In this document: piece after piece, positions 41,855 to 52,916 of the stretch
How the letters are laid out: each line of letters opens with the position of its first letter
Position numbering within the stretch: position 1 is the first letter of the stretch
NCBI GenBank assembly: GCA_014584575.1
Contig: JACTMP010000081.1
Location: 1-64,000, forward strand
Source of the DNA: Chloroflexota bacterium
GTDB lineage: Bacteria; Chloroflexota; Anaerolineae; Promineifilales; Promineifilaceae
Reading direction: 5' to 3'
DNA length: 64,000 nucleotides
Notes under the pieces: generated by a model
What the model saw: only the letters and a program-made list of their open reading frames with translations
Told to the model about the DNA's origin: nothing
Database searches by the model: none
Program-made: the position numbers and the translations under genes

Positions 41855-44800
41855 ATGTTCAAAAAACTTATCTCTAAAGTTGTGGGCGACCCCAACAAAA
41901 AAATCATTGGCAATTTACAACCGCTGGTCACGGCCGTGAACAATCTGGAACCGCAAATGCAGGCGCTCAACGATGAGCAACTGCGCGAAAAAACAGAGGA
42001 ACTACGGCGGCGGCACCTGGAAGAGGGCGAATCGCTGGACGAACTGATGCCCGAAGCCTTTGCTCTGGTGCGCGAAGCCTCTGTGCGCACTACCGGCCTG
42101 CGCCACTACGACGTGCAAATCATGGGCGGCGCGCTGCTGCATCGTGGCGAAGTGGTGGAAATGCGCACCGGCGAAGGCAAGACACTGGTGGGCACGCTGC
42201 CCCTCTTTCTCAATGCCCTCACCGGGCGCGGTGTGCACCTGGTGACGGTGAATGATTACCTGGCACGGCGTGACGGCGGCTGGATGGGCAAAATCTTCTA
42301 TACCCTGGGCCTTACCGTAGGCTGTATTGGCCCACAGCAATTTTCGGCGCTGTATGACCCCGACTATGTGAACCCTGGCGCGGAATTGGAAGATGAACGG
42401 CTGGTACACTGGCGGCCCTGCACCCGCAAACAGGCTTATCTGGCCGACATCACCTATGGCATCAGCAGCGAATTTGGCTTTGATTACCTGCGCGACAATA
42501 TGGTCACAGTCAGAGACAGGCTGGTGCAGCGCGACCTGGTCTACGCCATCATTGACGAAGTGGACAATGTGCTCATTGACGAAGCGCGCACGCCGCTCAT
42601 CATCTCCGGCCCTGCCGACCGTTCCGGGCAGGATTACGCCCGTTTTGCCCAATATGTGCGTGGGCTAAAGCGGAACACGGCTGACGAAGATGCTGAAGCA
42701 AACGGCCATTATGACCTGGACGAAAAGAGCCGCACCGTCAGCCTGACGGAAATGGGTATTGCTGAAATTGAAAAACGCATCCCAGAACTGGACACCGAGG
42801 CAGGCGATAGTCTCTATGACCCCCGTTTTTTCCATCTGACCTATTACCTGGACAATGCACTCAAGGCACAATATCTGTTCAAGCGGGATGTGGAATATGT
42901 GGTCAATGATGGGCAGGTAATTATTGTGGATGACTTTACCGGCCGTTTGATGCCGGGGCGACGTTATTCCGAAGGTCTGCATGAGGCGATTGAGGCCAAA
43001 GAAGGGGTACAGATCATGCGGGAAACGGTGACGGTCGCCACCATTACCCTGCAAAATTACTTCCGCCTGTATGAAAAACTGGCGGGCATGACCGGTACCG
43101 CGCTGACGGATGCAGAGGAGTTTGACAAAATTTATGAATTGGGGGTGACGCCGCTGCCCACCAACGTGCAATACATCGTAGATTTGGGCGCGATGGGGCT
43201 GATAGAACAAAGGGAAAAGGTAGAAAGTGGGGAACGTATTGCTTATCTGGACCCACAATCGAAACAGCCAAAGTTTTTCAAACGCCTCGATTTCCCCGAC
43301 CAGATTTACGGCAATGAGACGGCCAAAGATAGGGCCATCATCAATGAAGTCAAGCGCTACCGGGAGGTGGGCCGGCCGATCCTGGTGGGCACGACCTCGG
43401 TTGAACATTCGGAAACGATCCACAAGATGCTGGAACGGGAGCGCATTCCACACGCTGTCTTGAACGCCAAGATGCACCAATCGGAGGCGCTGGTTGTGGC
43501 GCAGGCGGGGCGTAAGGGGGCCGTGACCATTTCCACCAACATGGCCGGGCGTGGTACGGACATTTTGTTGGGCGGCAACCCGGAAGGGCTATCGGCGGAG
43601 ATGATGGAAGATGAGTTGTTTTCACGGCCGTTGCTCAACCAGCTCGCCTTCAAATTGATGGAAGACGGTGAAGAAGCAGCCCGTGAGATGGCGCGCAAAC
43701 ACAGCAAGCTCTCCGAAAATCTGGTGGATTGGCTGCTGGAAGTGAAACAAGAGATGGATGCGGCGCTGGCCGAGATTGAGCGCGTCCAATTGATTGGTTT
43801 CCTCTCTCAACAACTGCGCAAAACATACCCCATTGAGTATGATGACCTGATGAAAACACTGCGGCTGGTAAACAGCGGCTTTCTGGGCGAGGCGCGGGAA
43901 TATCTGGAAACGCTCGGCGTGGATGTGGCTTTGGTGGAAGACGCCACCCGCCAGGCAGATATGTACGGCCGTTACCAACGCGCCCATGCCGACAATGGCT
44001 TAACCGCCCAATTCCTGGCCGAACTTGTGTTTGACAAACATTACAACGCCCGCGCCGCCATCATCCGGGCGGTAATGGCCGGTGACCGCACCGAAGCAGA
44101 AAAAATCGTGTCTGAAATTCCCGGTATGCCTGCCAATCTGGTGGCGCGAATTGAAGAATTACAGCACCAGACCGAACGAGAACGGGACGAAGTATGGCAA
44201 CTGGGCGGCCTGCACGTGATCGGTTCCGAACGGCACGAATCGCGGCGCATTGATAACCAGTTGCGTGGCCGCGCCGCCCGCCAGGGTGACCCCGGTTCTT
44301 CCCGCTTCTTCCTCTCGCTGGAAGATGAACTCATGCGCCGCTTTGGTGGGGAACGGCTGAAAAGTTGGATGAGCAAAGGGCTGCTGGCGAACCTGCCGGA
44401 AGATATGCCGCTGGAGTTTGGGGTTCTCGACCGGATGATTGAAAATGCCCAGGAGCGTGTGGAAGGGTACAACTTCGACATGCGCAAGAACATCGTGGAA
44501 TATGACGATGTGATGAACCGGCAGCGCCAGGCGATTTATAACGAGCGGCGGGGGATTTTGCTGTCAGACGGGGTAGATTATGATGACAAGATCAATGACG
44601 CCTTTGCCAAATCCATTGCCGAACTGGTGGAAAATTACGTCACCAATTATGAGCAGTATTGCCGGGGCGAAATTGAGCGCGTCATCACCGATTTCAGTAC
44701 AGACGCTACAGATCAGGTGCATCTGACGGCCGTGATCGCCCGCCTGCGTAGTTTGCTGCCCGGTATTGTGAACCTGGATCGCAATGAATTAGCCGACCTC

Positions 44801-45799
44801 AACCCGGCCAAACTAAAAACCCGCCTGATGGAACTGGTCTATGACAATGCCGAAACCGGGCACAACCTGTACCAGCTTTTTCAGGCGATGAACCGCTTTT
44901 TGCCCTTGTTCCCGCCGGTACCCAATCTGGGGGCGCTGGCGCTGCGCAAGACAGGGCAGCAGGCGGCGCGGGAAAACACCCGCCGCGCCTATCTGGAGAT
45001 GGTGGAAACTTTCTTCAATGAATTTGTGACCGAGCAGGTGGAATTGGAACCGGCAGATAGGGAGCGGATATGGAACACGGCCGTGGCCGATCTCACCGAC
45101 GCCTTTAACCATTTCAATATCGAAAATCTCAACGCCAACAATGCCGCCAACCGGCAGCAGCGCTTCAAACAAAACGCCGACAAAGCGTTACACAAGCTGC
45201 TGCTGGAAACCATCGCCGCCATGGACGCCGAACAGTTAGAAATTGCCCTGGGCGACTATGTACACCGGCAGCAAGACAAATGGCGCCAGCACATTGGCGA
45301 AGAAGAATACAGCAATTACCAGCGCACCCTGCTGCTAAGCGCCATTGACCGCGAATGGCGCGATTACCTGACCGCCGCCGACGACTTGCGCCGCGAAATT
45401 GGGCTGGAGGCGCTGGGCCAACGTGACCCCAAAGTGATCTACAAAATCCGCTCCGCCGAAATGTTCCAGGATATGCGCCACAATATCGAAAAGGATATTG
45501 CCGACCGCTTCTTTCGGGATATTGCCCAACACCAGGCATTTATTCAGCAGCAAGAAGCAGCACAGCGCTACCAGGAACAGGCGCGTGACGCCGGGTATGC
45601 GGTGGTAAAACGCGAAGGCGGCAAAGGGGTGGAACTGCGCCGCGACGTACCTAAGGTTGGGCGTAACGACCTTTGTCCCTGCGGCAGTGGCAAGAAGTAT
45701 AAAAATTGCCATATGCGCCAGGAGCAGCATGGTGGCACGGCCGTTGTCGGCCAAAAACAACCGGCAAAATCAGGGGCGGGCGGCAAAGCGCGCCGATAG
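41855..45799 (+). CDS. secA: Preprotein translocase ATPase SecA, unusually long
   Basis: A 1314-residue SecA; E. coli SecA is 901. Walker A MRTGEGKT is at residue 103, the DEAD-box variant is [19 protein letters not shown], and motifs [22 protein letters not shown] and [25 protein letters not shown] are conserved. The zinc-binding tail [13 protein letters not shown] is near residue 1273. Extra sequence lies between TDILLGGN (about 568) and [11 protein letters not shown] (about 783), where E. coli has about 35 residues, and again in the C-terminal helical region. I choose the ATG at 41855 ([16 protein letters not shown]); the open frame upstream runs through a repeat. A strong terminator follows the gene. 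Confidence 0.97.
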   Translation: MFKKLISKVVGDPNKKIIGNLQPLVTAVNNLEPQMQALNDEQLREKTEELRRRHLEEGESLDELMPEAFALVREASVRTTGLRHYDVQIMGGALLHRGEVVEMRTGEGKTLVGTLPLFLNALTGRGVHLVTVNDYLARRDGGWMGKIFYTLGLTVGCIGPQQFSALYDPDYVNPGAELEDERLVHWRPCTRKQAYLADITYGISSEFGFDYLRDNMVTVRDRLVQRDLVYAIIDEVDNVLIDEARTPLIISGPADRSGQDYARFAQYVRGLKRNTADEDAEANGHYDLDEKSRTVSLTEMGIAEIEKRIPELDTEAGDSLYDPRFFHLTYYLDNALKAQYLFKRDVEYVVNDGQVIIVDDFTGRLMPGRRYSEGLHEAIEAKEGVQIMRETVTVATITLQNYFRLYEKLAGMTGTALTDAEEFDKIYELGVTPLPTNVQYIVDLGAMGLIEQREKVESGERIAYLDPQSKQPKFFKRLDFPDQIYGNETAKDRAIINEVKRYREVGRPILVGTTSVEHSETIHKMLERERIPHAVLNAKMHQSEALVVAQAGRKGAVTISTNMAGRGTDILLGGNPEGLSAEMMEDELFSRPLLNQLAFKLMEDGEEAAREMARKHSKLSENLVDWLLEVKQEMDAALAEIERVQLIGFLSQQLRKTYPIEYDDLMKTLRLVNSGFLGEAREYLETLGVDVALVEDATRQADMYGRYQRAHADNGLTAQFLAELVFDKHYNARAAIIRAVMAGDRTEAEKIVSEIPGMPANLVARIEELQHQTERERDEVWQLGGLHVIGSERHESRRIDNQLRGRAARQGDPGSSRFFLSLEDELMRRFGGERLKSWMSKGLLANLPEDMPLEFGVLDRMIENAQERVEGYNFDMRKNIVEYDDVMNRQRQAIYNERRGILLSDGVDYDDKINDAFAKSIAELVENYVTNYEQYCRGEIERVITDFSTDATDQVHLTAVIARLRSLLPGIVNLDRNELADLNPAKLKTRLMELVYDNAETGHNLYQLFQAMNRFLPLFPPVPNLGALALRKTGQQAARENTRRAYLEMVETFFNEFVTEQVELEPADRERIWNTAVADLTDAFNHFNIENLNANNAANRQQRFKQNADKALHKLLLETIAAMDAEQLEIALGDYVHRQQDKWRQHIGEEEYSNYQRTLLLSAIDREWRDYLTAADDLRREIGLEALGQRDPKVIYKIRSAEMFQDMRHNIEKDIADRFFRDIAQHQAFIQQQEAAQRYQEQARDAGYAVVKREGGKGVELRRDVPKVGRNDLCPCGSGKKYKNCHMRQEQHGGTAVVGQKQPAKSGAGGKARR

Positions 45800-45857
45800 T
45801 GTGTTACAATCGGGCCATGTTATCTTTGCGCACCCGATTCATAGTGGCATAAAATTT

Positions 45858-45890
45858 AGAGCAGCACGACTGATGTGTGCTGCTCTTTTT
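45858..45890 (+). terminator. Intrinsic terminator after secA
   Basis: AGAGCAGCAC (45858-45867) pairs exactly with GTGCTGCTCT (45877-45886), followed by TTTT and a further T-rich tract. It lies about 60 bases after the secA stop codon. Confidence 0.92.
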
Positions 45891-46002
45891 CTTTTCGGCC
45901 TCACTATCTTTTTACGGCACTTTCACCAGGCCAGATTGACGGTACTGCGAAAACATGGAATGATTCGCCCAAAATCTGTAATACGCAATACCTATTTAAA
46001 CC

Positions 46003-49000
46003 ATGCTGACTTCCCTTCATAATACGGACTTACTTATGCCGGATTTAACCACTCACTTCACTGCCCTCAAGGAGCTGCGCTACGATTTGCAGCGCGTCCA
46101 GACGGTTACGGCATTGTTGGATGTAGCCGCCTCTTTTGCCCGCAAATATCTGGATGTAGAACAGGTGGAGGTTTTGGAAACGGCCGTGCCCGCCGCCGAC
46201 ACCGCCTTTCCCATTGGCCAATCTGGCTATCGGCTGGTTGTGCCCGGCCATGCGCTGGATGACAACACCAGGGAACTGGCCGCCATCGCTGCCATGATGA
46301 TGGCCAGCGCCCCCTGTTTCCGCTCCCAGACACAAATTGAAACGATTTACCGCATCACCGAGGGGGCACGGCCGTTGCAACCCCTCACCCAGGCATTGGC
46401 CGACATTCACCAGCGGTTGATTCACATTTACCAGCCAGACGCCAGCTTTATTGCCCTGGTGGAACCACAAACAGATACGATTGAATTTGCCGCCGCCATG
46501 GAGAATGGGCAAAAATTGAGCCTCAATCCCTTTTCTCTGCTCGACCAATCCCACCTGACGGCCTGGGTTATCGAAAACAATATCCCCTTTCTCACGGCTG
46601 ACTGGCAAAGCGCCACCCAACCGGCGCCCATCCTGCCGGGACATCCCCACCCCCGTTCGGTGCTCTGTTTGCCACTGCGCCAGGGAGGTGAGGCCGTGGG
46701 TGCGTTGTGTCTGCAAAGCGCCACCGCCGGGCGGTACACGGCCGATGATATGCCGGTACTCACGGCCGTTGCCGCCGACATTGCCACCATCGTGCAAAAC
46801 ATTCGCCAATATGCCCTCACCCAGGAATTGGTGGATAAAGGCACCCAGGATTACCAGACGGCCGTCGCCCTACGCCAGGCCATCGCCATCATCAGCACCT
46901 CGCTGGAAAAAGATGTGGTCGTGGAACGGCTGCTGCTGGCCCTGGGCAATGTTGTCACCTATAACAACGCCTTCGTCTTCCTCTGGCAAGACAACACACT
47001 CAAATATGCCGCCAGCCGCGACTTTTATGACCGCCCCATCCGCCTGACGCCGGCCCAAATTGAGGCCATCTGGCGAGACGCCTTACTCATTAAAGAAATT
47101 CATACCCACCGGGAAATCATCCGCATAGATGATGTGCGCGAAGATGAACGCTGGCAGCCCTATCCCGAAGGCAGCAAAATTCGCTCCTGGATGGCTACCC
47201 CTCTGCTCTCCGGCGGCCAACTGCAAGGCATCCTCATTTTTGACAGCCATGAGGTGAATGTGTTTAACGGCCGTGCCGAATGGCTCACCTCCACCCTGGC
47301 CTCCCATGCCGCCGTCGCCATCCAAAACGCCAGCCTTTACCAGCAAACCCAACAACAGCTAACCGAGTTAGGCACTCTCTACCAGGCCAGCGCCACCATG
47401 ACCGCCAACCTGGATCAGGATTTCGTGCTGCAAACCGTCGTCTCCGAAATGGTGCGCGCCCTCCAGGTAGATAGCTGCACCATCTTCGTTTGGGACAAAG
47501 ACAAGCAAAGCCTACATCCCGCTGCCCACAAAAACCAGTTTTACTTTGATGACCAGCCCGACAACCCGCAACATCTGGGGCTAAGCCAGATAAACAACCT
47601 GGCCGCTTATACCATTGTGCAACGGGTACTGGACACCCAGGAACTTAGCAGCATACGCATTGATGAAGCCTGGACAGATGAAGATATTTCCCTGCTTCGT
47701 GAGGCCAGGCTGCGGTCGCTGCTGTTGGTGCCGTTGGTCAGGCGCAATCACATCTTTGGCCTGCTGGCTCTGGGCGAAATGACCAAACCGCGCAGCTACA
47801 GTCCGGCCGAGTTACGTCTGGCGCAAAATCTGGCCGGCCAGGCGGCCGTGGCCATTGAACATGCCCACCTGTTCGGCCAGGCCAACCGGCGTATTGCCGA
47901 ACTCTCCACTTTCCACCGCATTGTCTTGCAGCTCAACTCCCCCTTGCGGCTAAACGCTGTGTTGGATGCTATTAGCGAAGCCGCCCTCCGATTGATTGAA
48001 GCCAACAATCTGCACATTTATCTCTACGACGCCGACACACAAGAATTTTCACTTTCTTCCGCGTTGTGGCGCGATGGCAGCCGCAAACCGGCCGTTGCCA
48101 AACCACGCGCCTCCGGGGAAGGCTTGACGGCCACCGTCGTCCGCGAAGGGCGACCCATCGTCATTAACGATGCCTCCAGTCACCCATTTTTCCAGTCGCC
48201 ACAGGCCAAATCCTGGGGCATCAGCGCTATAGCCGGTTTCCCCTTGAAGTTTGGCGATGAAGTGATTGGCGCATTTACCACCACCTATAAAGAGCCGCAT
48301 GTTTTCAGCGAAGAGGAGCTGCTGCTGTTGAATCTGCTGGCCGAACATGCGGCCGTTGCCGTGCGCAACGCCGGCCTGTATGCGGAATCACAACGCCGTC
48401 TGCGGGATATGTCGGCGCTGGTGGATATGGCTAAACACGTCACCGGCAATCTACACCTGGAATCGGTATTGCAAACAACGGTACAAAGTCTGCGCCGCCT
48501 GCTCAATGCCCGCGCCAGCACCATTACCATGCTGACGGAAGATAGAGAGGAGCTGATAGTGAAAGCGGCGGATGGCGTGGAGCCTGAATTTATACACGCC
48601 CACATGAAGTTGGAAGGCAGCGTCAGCGGCAAAGTCATCAAAGAAGGCAGATTGGTATATACTCGTGATGCGCACAAGGACCCGGAATTTCTCTTTTTTG
48701 ACCTGGTGGTGCGCAGTTTGCTGGCAGTGCCGCTGGTAATTCGAGATGAGCCGGTGGGTACGCTGACGGTGGATAGTGACCAGGCCAACGCCTTCTCAGA
48801 ATCAGATAAGCAGTTGATGACCATTGCCGCCGCCCAGGTGAGTGTGGCTATTGCCAATGCCCGGCTGTTTGAAGAGTTGGAAAAGAGGGCGCAAGAACTG
48901 GCAGTGGCGTATGAGGAGTTGAAGGAGAGCGACCGGCTGAAGGATGAGTTGGTTCAGAACGTGTCCCATGAATTGCGCACACCGCTGACCTTTGTAAAGG

Positions 49001-49632
49001 GGTATGTGGATTTGTTGATGGACGGCGACCGGGGATTGTTGACGCCGGAGCAGCAAGAGTATTTGCAGATTGTGTCTGACAAAACGGACGACATCACGCG
49101 CATTATTGAAGATATTATTACCTTGCAGCGCATTGATGCCGGCAATTTGCAATTGGAACCGGTGGCGATGATGGATTTGTTGCAAACGGCCGTTGCCGGG
49201 CATCGGATGGTCGCCGATAAGAAAGGTCTCACCGTGCGCATGGCGCCTACCCAGGTTGACGGTGTGGTCAACATTGACAAAGGGCGCATTAACCAGGTGA
49301 TTGACAATCTGATCGGTAATGCGATTAAATTTAGCCCGGATGGTGGCGTTATAACTGTTAGCCTGATGGAACAAGACGATGTAGTTTGTGTTTCCGTTAC
49401 CGACCAGGGTATTGGTATGGCGTCTGACAAACATCAACGGATTTTTGAACGATTCTACCAGATAGACGGCTCGTCTCGGCGGCGATTTGGCGGCACCGGC
49501 ATTGGGCTGGCCATTGTCAAGCGCATTATAGACGCCCATCGCGGCAAGATATGGGTAGAAAGCGAACTCAATAAAGGTAGTTCTTTCCTTTTTACATTAC
49601 CTAAAGCACAAGCAGATGTAGCCGAGCCATAA
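46003..49632 (+). CDS. Multi-GAF sensor histidine kinase
   Basis: A 1209-residue hybrid of about five consecutive GAF domains (roughly residues 130-275, 295-440, 455-615, 635-790, 810-950) and a histidine kinase core. The HisKA box VSHELRTPLTFVKGYVDLL carries His989, and the ATPase has NLIGNAIKFSPDGG, DQGIGMASD and FGGTGIGLAIVKRI. No transmembrane helix is evident, so it should be a cytoplasmic sensor of small ligands or redox state. No response regulator is adjacent. The start is uncertain between 46003 and 46036 (MPDLTTHF). Confidence 0.93.
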   Translation: MLTSLHNTDLLMPDLTTHFTALKELRYDLQRVQTVTALLDVAASFARKYLDVEQVEVLETAVPAADTAFPIGQSGYRLVVPGHALDDNTRELAAIAAMMMASAPCFRSQTQIETIYRITEGARPLQPLTQALADIHQRLIHIYQPDASFIALVEPQTDTIEFAAAMENGQKLSLNPFSLLDQSHLTAWVIENNIPFLTADWQSATQPAPILPGHPHPRSVLCLPLRQGGEAVGALCLQSATAGRYTADDMPVLTAVAADIATIVQNIRQYALTQELVDKGTQDYQTAVALRQAIAIISTSLEKDVVVERLLLALGNVVTYNNAFVFLWQDNTLKYAASRDFYDRPIRLTPAQIEAIWRDALLIKEIHTHREIIRIDDVREDERWQPYPEGSKIRSWMATPLLSGGQLQGILIFDSHEVNVFNGRAEWLTSTLASHAAVAIQNASLYQQTQQQLTELGTLYQASATMTANLDQDFVLQTVVSEMVRALQVDSCTIFVWDKDKQSLHPAAHKNQFYFDDQPDNPQHLGLSQINNLAAYTIVQRVLDTQELSSIRIDEAWTDEDISLLREARLRSLLLVPLVRRNHIFGLLALGEMTKPRSYSPAELRLAQNLAGQAAVAIEHAHLFGQANRRIAELSTFHRIVLQLNSPLRLNAVLDAISEAALRLIEANNLHIYLYDADTQEFSLSSALWRDGSRKPAVAKPRASGEGLTATVVREGRPIVINDASSHPFFQSPQAKSWGISAIAGFPLKFGDEVIGAFTTTYKEPHVFSEEELLLLNLLAEHAAVAVRNAGLYAESQRRLRDMSALVDMAKHVTGNLHLESVLQTTVQSLRRLLNARASTITMLTEDREELIVKAADGVEPEFIHAHMKLEGSVSGKVIKEGRLVYTRDAHKDPEFLFFDLVVRSLLAVPLVIRDEPVGTLTVDSDQANAFSESDKQLMTIAAAQVSVAIANARLFEELEKRAQELAVAYEELKESDRLKDELVQNVSHELRTPLTFVKGYVDLLMDGDRGLLTPEQQEYLQIVSDKTDDITRIIEDIITLQRIDAGNLQLEPVAMMDLLQTAVAGHRMVADKKGLTVRMAPTQVDGVVNIDKGRINQVIDNLIGNAIKFSPDGGVITVSLMEQDDVVCVSVTDQGIGMASDKHQRIFERFYQIDGSSRRRFGGTGIGLAIVKRIIDAHRGKIWVESELNKGSSFLFTLPKAQADVAEP

Positions 49633-49704
49633 CAGGCGATGGGCTAGAGCCATTGCCTGTTACTGCTCCCCTTAGCCTATCTGCCGTATTGGGATAGGAA
49701 ACCA

Positions 49705-50781
49705 GTGTCAGATAATCATTTTCAAGTCGGCTTTACGACGATTCAGGATTTGCCCAAGATTGACTTGCACCGCCACCTGGAGGGTTCATTGCGCTTGCAA
49801 ACGCTGTATGAGATTGCGTTGGAATATGACCTGGGGCTGCCGGTGAAGAGCCTGGATCAGTTACGGCCGTATGTGCAAGTGACCAACGACCCCGCCCACC
49901 ACGAAGCATTCTTACAAAAATTCGAGGTGCTGCGCCATTTCTACCGCTCGCCGGAAACCATCTACCGGCTGGCGTATGAAGCCGTCGCTGATGCCGCCGC
50001 CGACAATATCAAATATCTGGAACTGCGCTTCAGCCCCCAGGCGCTCTCCCGCGTGCGCGGTTTTAACCTGGGGGATGTGACCGATTGGGTAATCACGGCC
50101 GTGCAGCAAGCCAGCCATGATTATGATATTGACGTGGGTCTCATCATCACCCTGGTGCGCCATGACCCCATTTCCCAGGCGCGTGAAGTAGCTGATGTAG
50201 CCTTTGACAGATTTGGCAAGGGCATTGTGGGGCTAGATTTAGCCGGTAATGAAGTCAAATTTCCTTCCACCCCCTTCACGCCCTTGTTCAAAGAAGCCAA
50301 AGAAGTTGGCCTGGGCATCACCATCCACGCGGGCGAATGGGCCAGCGCCTACGGTGTGCGCGAAGCGATTGAAGAGTTATACGCCGACCGCATCGGGCAC
50401 GGCATTCGCGCCATCGAAAATTCGCGCATTTTGCGCCTGGTGCGCGAGCGTCAGATCGCTCTGGAAGTGTGCCTGACCAGCAATCTGCAAACCGGCGTTG
50501 TCCACAGTCTGGCCCATCACCCACTCGCCGATATGTTAGACCTGGGCGTCAAAGCCACCCTCAATACCGATGACCCCGCCGTCAGCAACGTCACCCTGAC
50601 CGACGAATATGAAATTGCCTTGCAAACATTACAGGTGAGCTACCCCCTGTTGCGCCGAATGGTCCTAAATGCCGCCCACTCTGCCTTTTTGGCCGAAGAG
50701 GAACGAGAATCTCTCATCGCCCGCTTTGAACAATGGCTCCCCCCAGCCTTTAGCGACAACGGCCACGCGCCCTTTCCGTAA
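49705..50781 (+). CDS. add: Adenosine deaminase
   Basis: A 358-residue amidohydrolase converting adenosine to inosine. The metal site LHRHLEGSLR, the catalytic region TIHAGEWASA, the GHGIRA motif and TLNTDDPAVS with the metal Asp are conserved in order, matching adenosine deaminase; adenine or aminofutalosine deaminases are close relatives and cannot be excluded. The start is a GTG with AGGAAA shortly upstream. Cytoplasmic, purine salvage. Confidence 0.92.
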   Translation: MSDNHFQVGFTTIQDLPKIDLHRHLEGSLRLQTLYEIALEYDLGLPVKSLDQLRPYVQVTNDPAHHEAFLQKFEVLRHFYRSPETIYRLAYEAVADAAADNIKYLELRFSPQALSRVRGFNLGDVTDWVITAVQQASHDYDIDVGLIITLVRHDPISQAREVADVAFDRFGKGIVGLDLAGNEVKFPSTPFTPLFKEAKEVGLGITIHAGEWASAYGVREAIEELYADRIGHGIRAIENSRILRLVRERQIALEVCLTSNLQTGVVHSLAHHPLADMLDLGVKATLNTDDPAVSNVTLTDEYEIALQTLQVSYPLLRRMVLNAAHSAFLAEEERESLIARFEQWLPPAFSDNGHAPFP

Positions 50782-50792
50782 GTCGTGGTCCG

Positions 50793-50825
50793 AAGTCCGA
50801 TCACCGATTACCGATCACCGATTAC
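50793..50825. repeat. CGATTAC/CGATCAC heptad repeat
   Basis: Four units, CGATCAC, CGATTAC, CGATCAC and CGATTAC, fill the gap between two convergent genes. Confidence 0.85.
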
Positions 50826-50830
50826 CCCTC

Positions 50831-51415
50831 TTATCCTGCTTCCCATTCCTTGATTGCTTTTTTGATCAATATCTGAACCCGTTGGTCTTCAATTTCGGCG
50901 GGGCGCTGGTAACGTTTCCCATCGACATCAATTTGCAGCCCGCCGGCCGGGTGTTGCACCAGGTGAATCGAGCGGTTGGATAATTCCGGATCAGCCTCCA
51001 CGTAACGCTGCAAGATGTTATCTATCTGTTCCACCGGATTCAGGGCGGGCGAGGGGGCGCTACTAACCCGGTTTATACCCGGCAGCATCATGCTCGGCCT
51101 TTTCTTTTCGGCCTTTAGCGCATCACGGGATGCTTCCAGACTGGCCAGGAATTTGGCTTGCTGCTCGGATAGAGATTCGGCGTCTGATGCCTGGCCTTCT
51201 TTGGGGACAACAGGCGGCGCCAGCCCTTCATCCACTAACGTCTGGTATCCACCGCTAAAAACCATCAGTTCGCCAACGGCCGTCAGCAAAAACCGCCGCA
51301 CATTTTCCTCACTTACTTCATTGATATTCTGATACCGTTTGCCCCGGAATTCCACTACCAGTTTGCCCAACGGCGGCACTCGCAATACCCGCATCACTTC
51401 CACTTCTTTTTTCAT
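50831..51415 (-). CDS. Hypothetical protein with an internally duplicated motif
   Basis: A 194-residue protein I do not recognise. It appears to have two related ends: VVEFRGKRYQNINEVSEENVRRFLLTAV (about 19-46) and IDVDGKRYQRPAEIEDQRVQILIKKAI (about 162-188); the shared core is GKRYQ followed by a helix. The middle is acidic and Ser/Ala-rich, probably a flexible linker. No signal peptide or helix. It lies 14 bases downstream of mutM on the same strand and could share its transcript. Confidence 0.7.
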   Translation of the reverse strand: MKKEVEVMRVLRVPPLGKLVVEFRGKRYQNINEVSEENVRRFLLTAVGELMVFSGGYQTLVDEGLAPPVVPKEGQASDAESLSEQQAKFLASLEASRDALKAEKKRPSMMLPGINRVSSAPSPALNPVEQIDNILQRYVEADPELSNRSIHLVQHPAGGLQIDVDGKRYQRPAEIEDQRVQILIKKAIKEWEAG

Positions 51416-51429
51416 GGCATCTCCTCAGT

Positions 51430-52242
51430 TCAAATCTGACAGTTTGGACAAAAATGTGTGCTACGCCCACCCAGCACGATGCGCCGCACCGGTGTACCAC
51501 ATTGCACACAGGGTTGCCCGGTGCGCCGAAAAACGGCTACCGCATTTTGCATATCTCCCTTACTGCCATCTGGCTTCACATACAGATCAATACTCGCGCC
51601 TTCCCGTTCAATGCCCAGGTTCAACGATTGTTGGATGGCGGCGTGCAGCGCAGATACCTCTGGCTCCTTCAAGGTATCGGCCGTTCGCTGCGGATGCAGG
51701 CGGGCATAAAACAGGGATTCATCGGCATAGATATTGCCAATACCGGCGACAAAGGACTGGTCTAACAAGAGGGGTTTCAAGATGCGCCGACGGCCGTGCA
51801 GCCGTTCCGCCAACCGTGCTGCCGTAAAATCCGCCGCCAACGGCTCTGGCCCCAGGCCACCCAACACCTGTTCCGGGTCCCGCACCAGATAAACCCGGCC
51901 AAATTTGCGCTGATCCCAAAACCGCAGTTCCTGCCCATTGTCCAGACTAAAGATCGTATGCACGTGTTTGTCTGCCGGTTCATCTCGCCCCACCACCAAC
52001 AATCGGCCGGACATTTTCAGGTGAATGAGCAACGTCTCATCATCATCCAGCGAAAAAACCAGATATTTGGCGCGGCGGTTGATGGCGGTGATGGTACGGC
52101 CGTGCAGTCGCAGCCGCATCTCTGGCAACGACGGCATCACCACATGTTTCGGCCAGTTATTTTGCACATCCACCACCGTGCGGCCTAAGAGGTACGGCCG
52201 TAGCGCCCGCACTGTTGTTTCTACTTCTGGTAATTCCGGCAT
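51430..52242 (-). CDS. mutM: Formamidopyrimidine-DNA glycosylase
   Basis: A 270-residue Fpg/Nei family repair enzyme that removes oxidised purines such as 8-oxoguanine. The N-terminus MPELPEVET gives the catalytic Pro2 and Glu3; Lys59 is the conserved active-site lysine. The helix-two-turn-helix region FVAGIGNIYADE and the C-terminal zinc finger CVQC...CPNC are complete. Length matches the family. A single gene for repair, followed by the hypothetical gene. Confidence 0.96.
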   Translation of the reverse strand: MPELPEVETTVRALRPYLLGRTVVDVQNNWPKHVVMPSLPEMRLRLHGRTITAINRRAKYLVFSLDDDETLLIHLKMSGRLLVVGRDEPADKHVHTIFSLDNGQELRFWDQRKFGRVYLVRDPEQVLGGLGPEPLAADFTAARLAERLHGRRRILKPLLLDQSFVAGIGNIYADESLFYARLHPQRTADTLKEPEVSALHAAIQQSLNLGIEREGASIDLYVKPDGSKGDMQNAVAVFRRTGQPCVQCGTPVRRIVLGGRSTHFCPNCQI

Positions 52243-52334
52243 CTCTCACCCATAAAATCCAATTAATTGCTGTGCTTGATTATAGCGCAATCTAACCATG
52301 CAGACCTGACAGCTTTTATGAACATTGACTTCCT

Positions 52335-52364
52335 TTGACATCCCTCCCCGTTCTAGTCTACAAT
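52335..52364 (+). promoter_or_regulatory. Predicted promoter for the gene at 52428
   Basis: TTGACA at 52335-52340 and TACAAT at 52359-52364 are separated by 18 bases. A half copy of the AGACCTGACAG repeat lies just upstream at 52302-52317. Confidence 0.65.
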
Positions 52365-52427
52365 CTCCACATTAGTAAGAGCCTGCTACCATACCTCTTC
52401 ATGGCAGTGTTTATAACATGGTGAGAG

Positions 52428-52916
52428 ATGTATCCTGAAGATCGCGTTTTGGTCGCCTATTTGCCCAAACCATCTGATTTTACCGTTCTACAAGAGCAGG
52501 GTTGGTACCGCATTCCCCAAGACCATGCGCCCAAAGGTCTATTTGCCGAGTATTACGCCTTTTATTTTGGGCGGCGCTTCGGCGACAATAAATGGTCTAT
52601 CCGTTACTACGCCCCCCGGCTAGGGCATGAACTGGTAACACGACGCGCCCTATTCCCGGCTGATGCCGATCACCCGCAGGCCGACGCCTGGTATTACAAA
52701 GTACAGCTTGGCCCCCTGCAATTATTAGAGCGGCCTATCATCAGCCTGCAATGGCGGCGCATCACCTTCATCCACACCACCTGGGATCGTTTCATGGACG
52801 CTACGGAAATCAACGACTTGTTTGTGGAGGGCGGCCATTACGTGGATCGCTTGTATGCTACCTTGCGTGACGGGCAGGTGGCTACCGGCCCGGACTATCA
52901 AACAGATGCGTCATGA
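52428..52916 (+). CDS. Hypothetical protein, 162 residues
   Basis: Not recognised. The protein is soluble, rich in aromatic residues and Arg, with repeated patterns such as YYAFYFGRRFGDNKWSIRYYAP (core FYFGRRFGDNKW) and WRRITFIHTTWDRF, suggesting a beta-rich fold. There is no signal peptide. A good promoter lies upstream. Downstream, about 230 bases without clear coding separate it from the P-loop kinase gene. Confidence 0.65.
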   Translation: MYPEDRVLVAYLPKPSDFTVLQEQGWYRIPQDHAPKGLFAEYYAFYFGRRFGDNKWSIRYYAPRLGHELVTRRALFPADADHPQADAWYYKVQLGPLQLLERPIISLQWRRITFIHTTWDRFMDATEINDLFVEGGHYVDRLYATLRDGQVATGPDYQTDAS

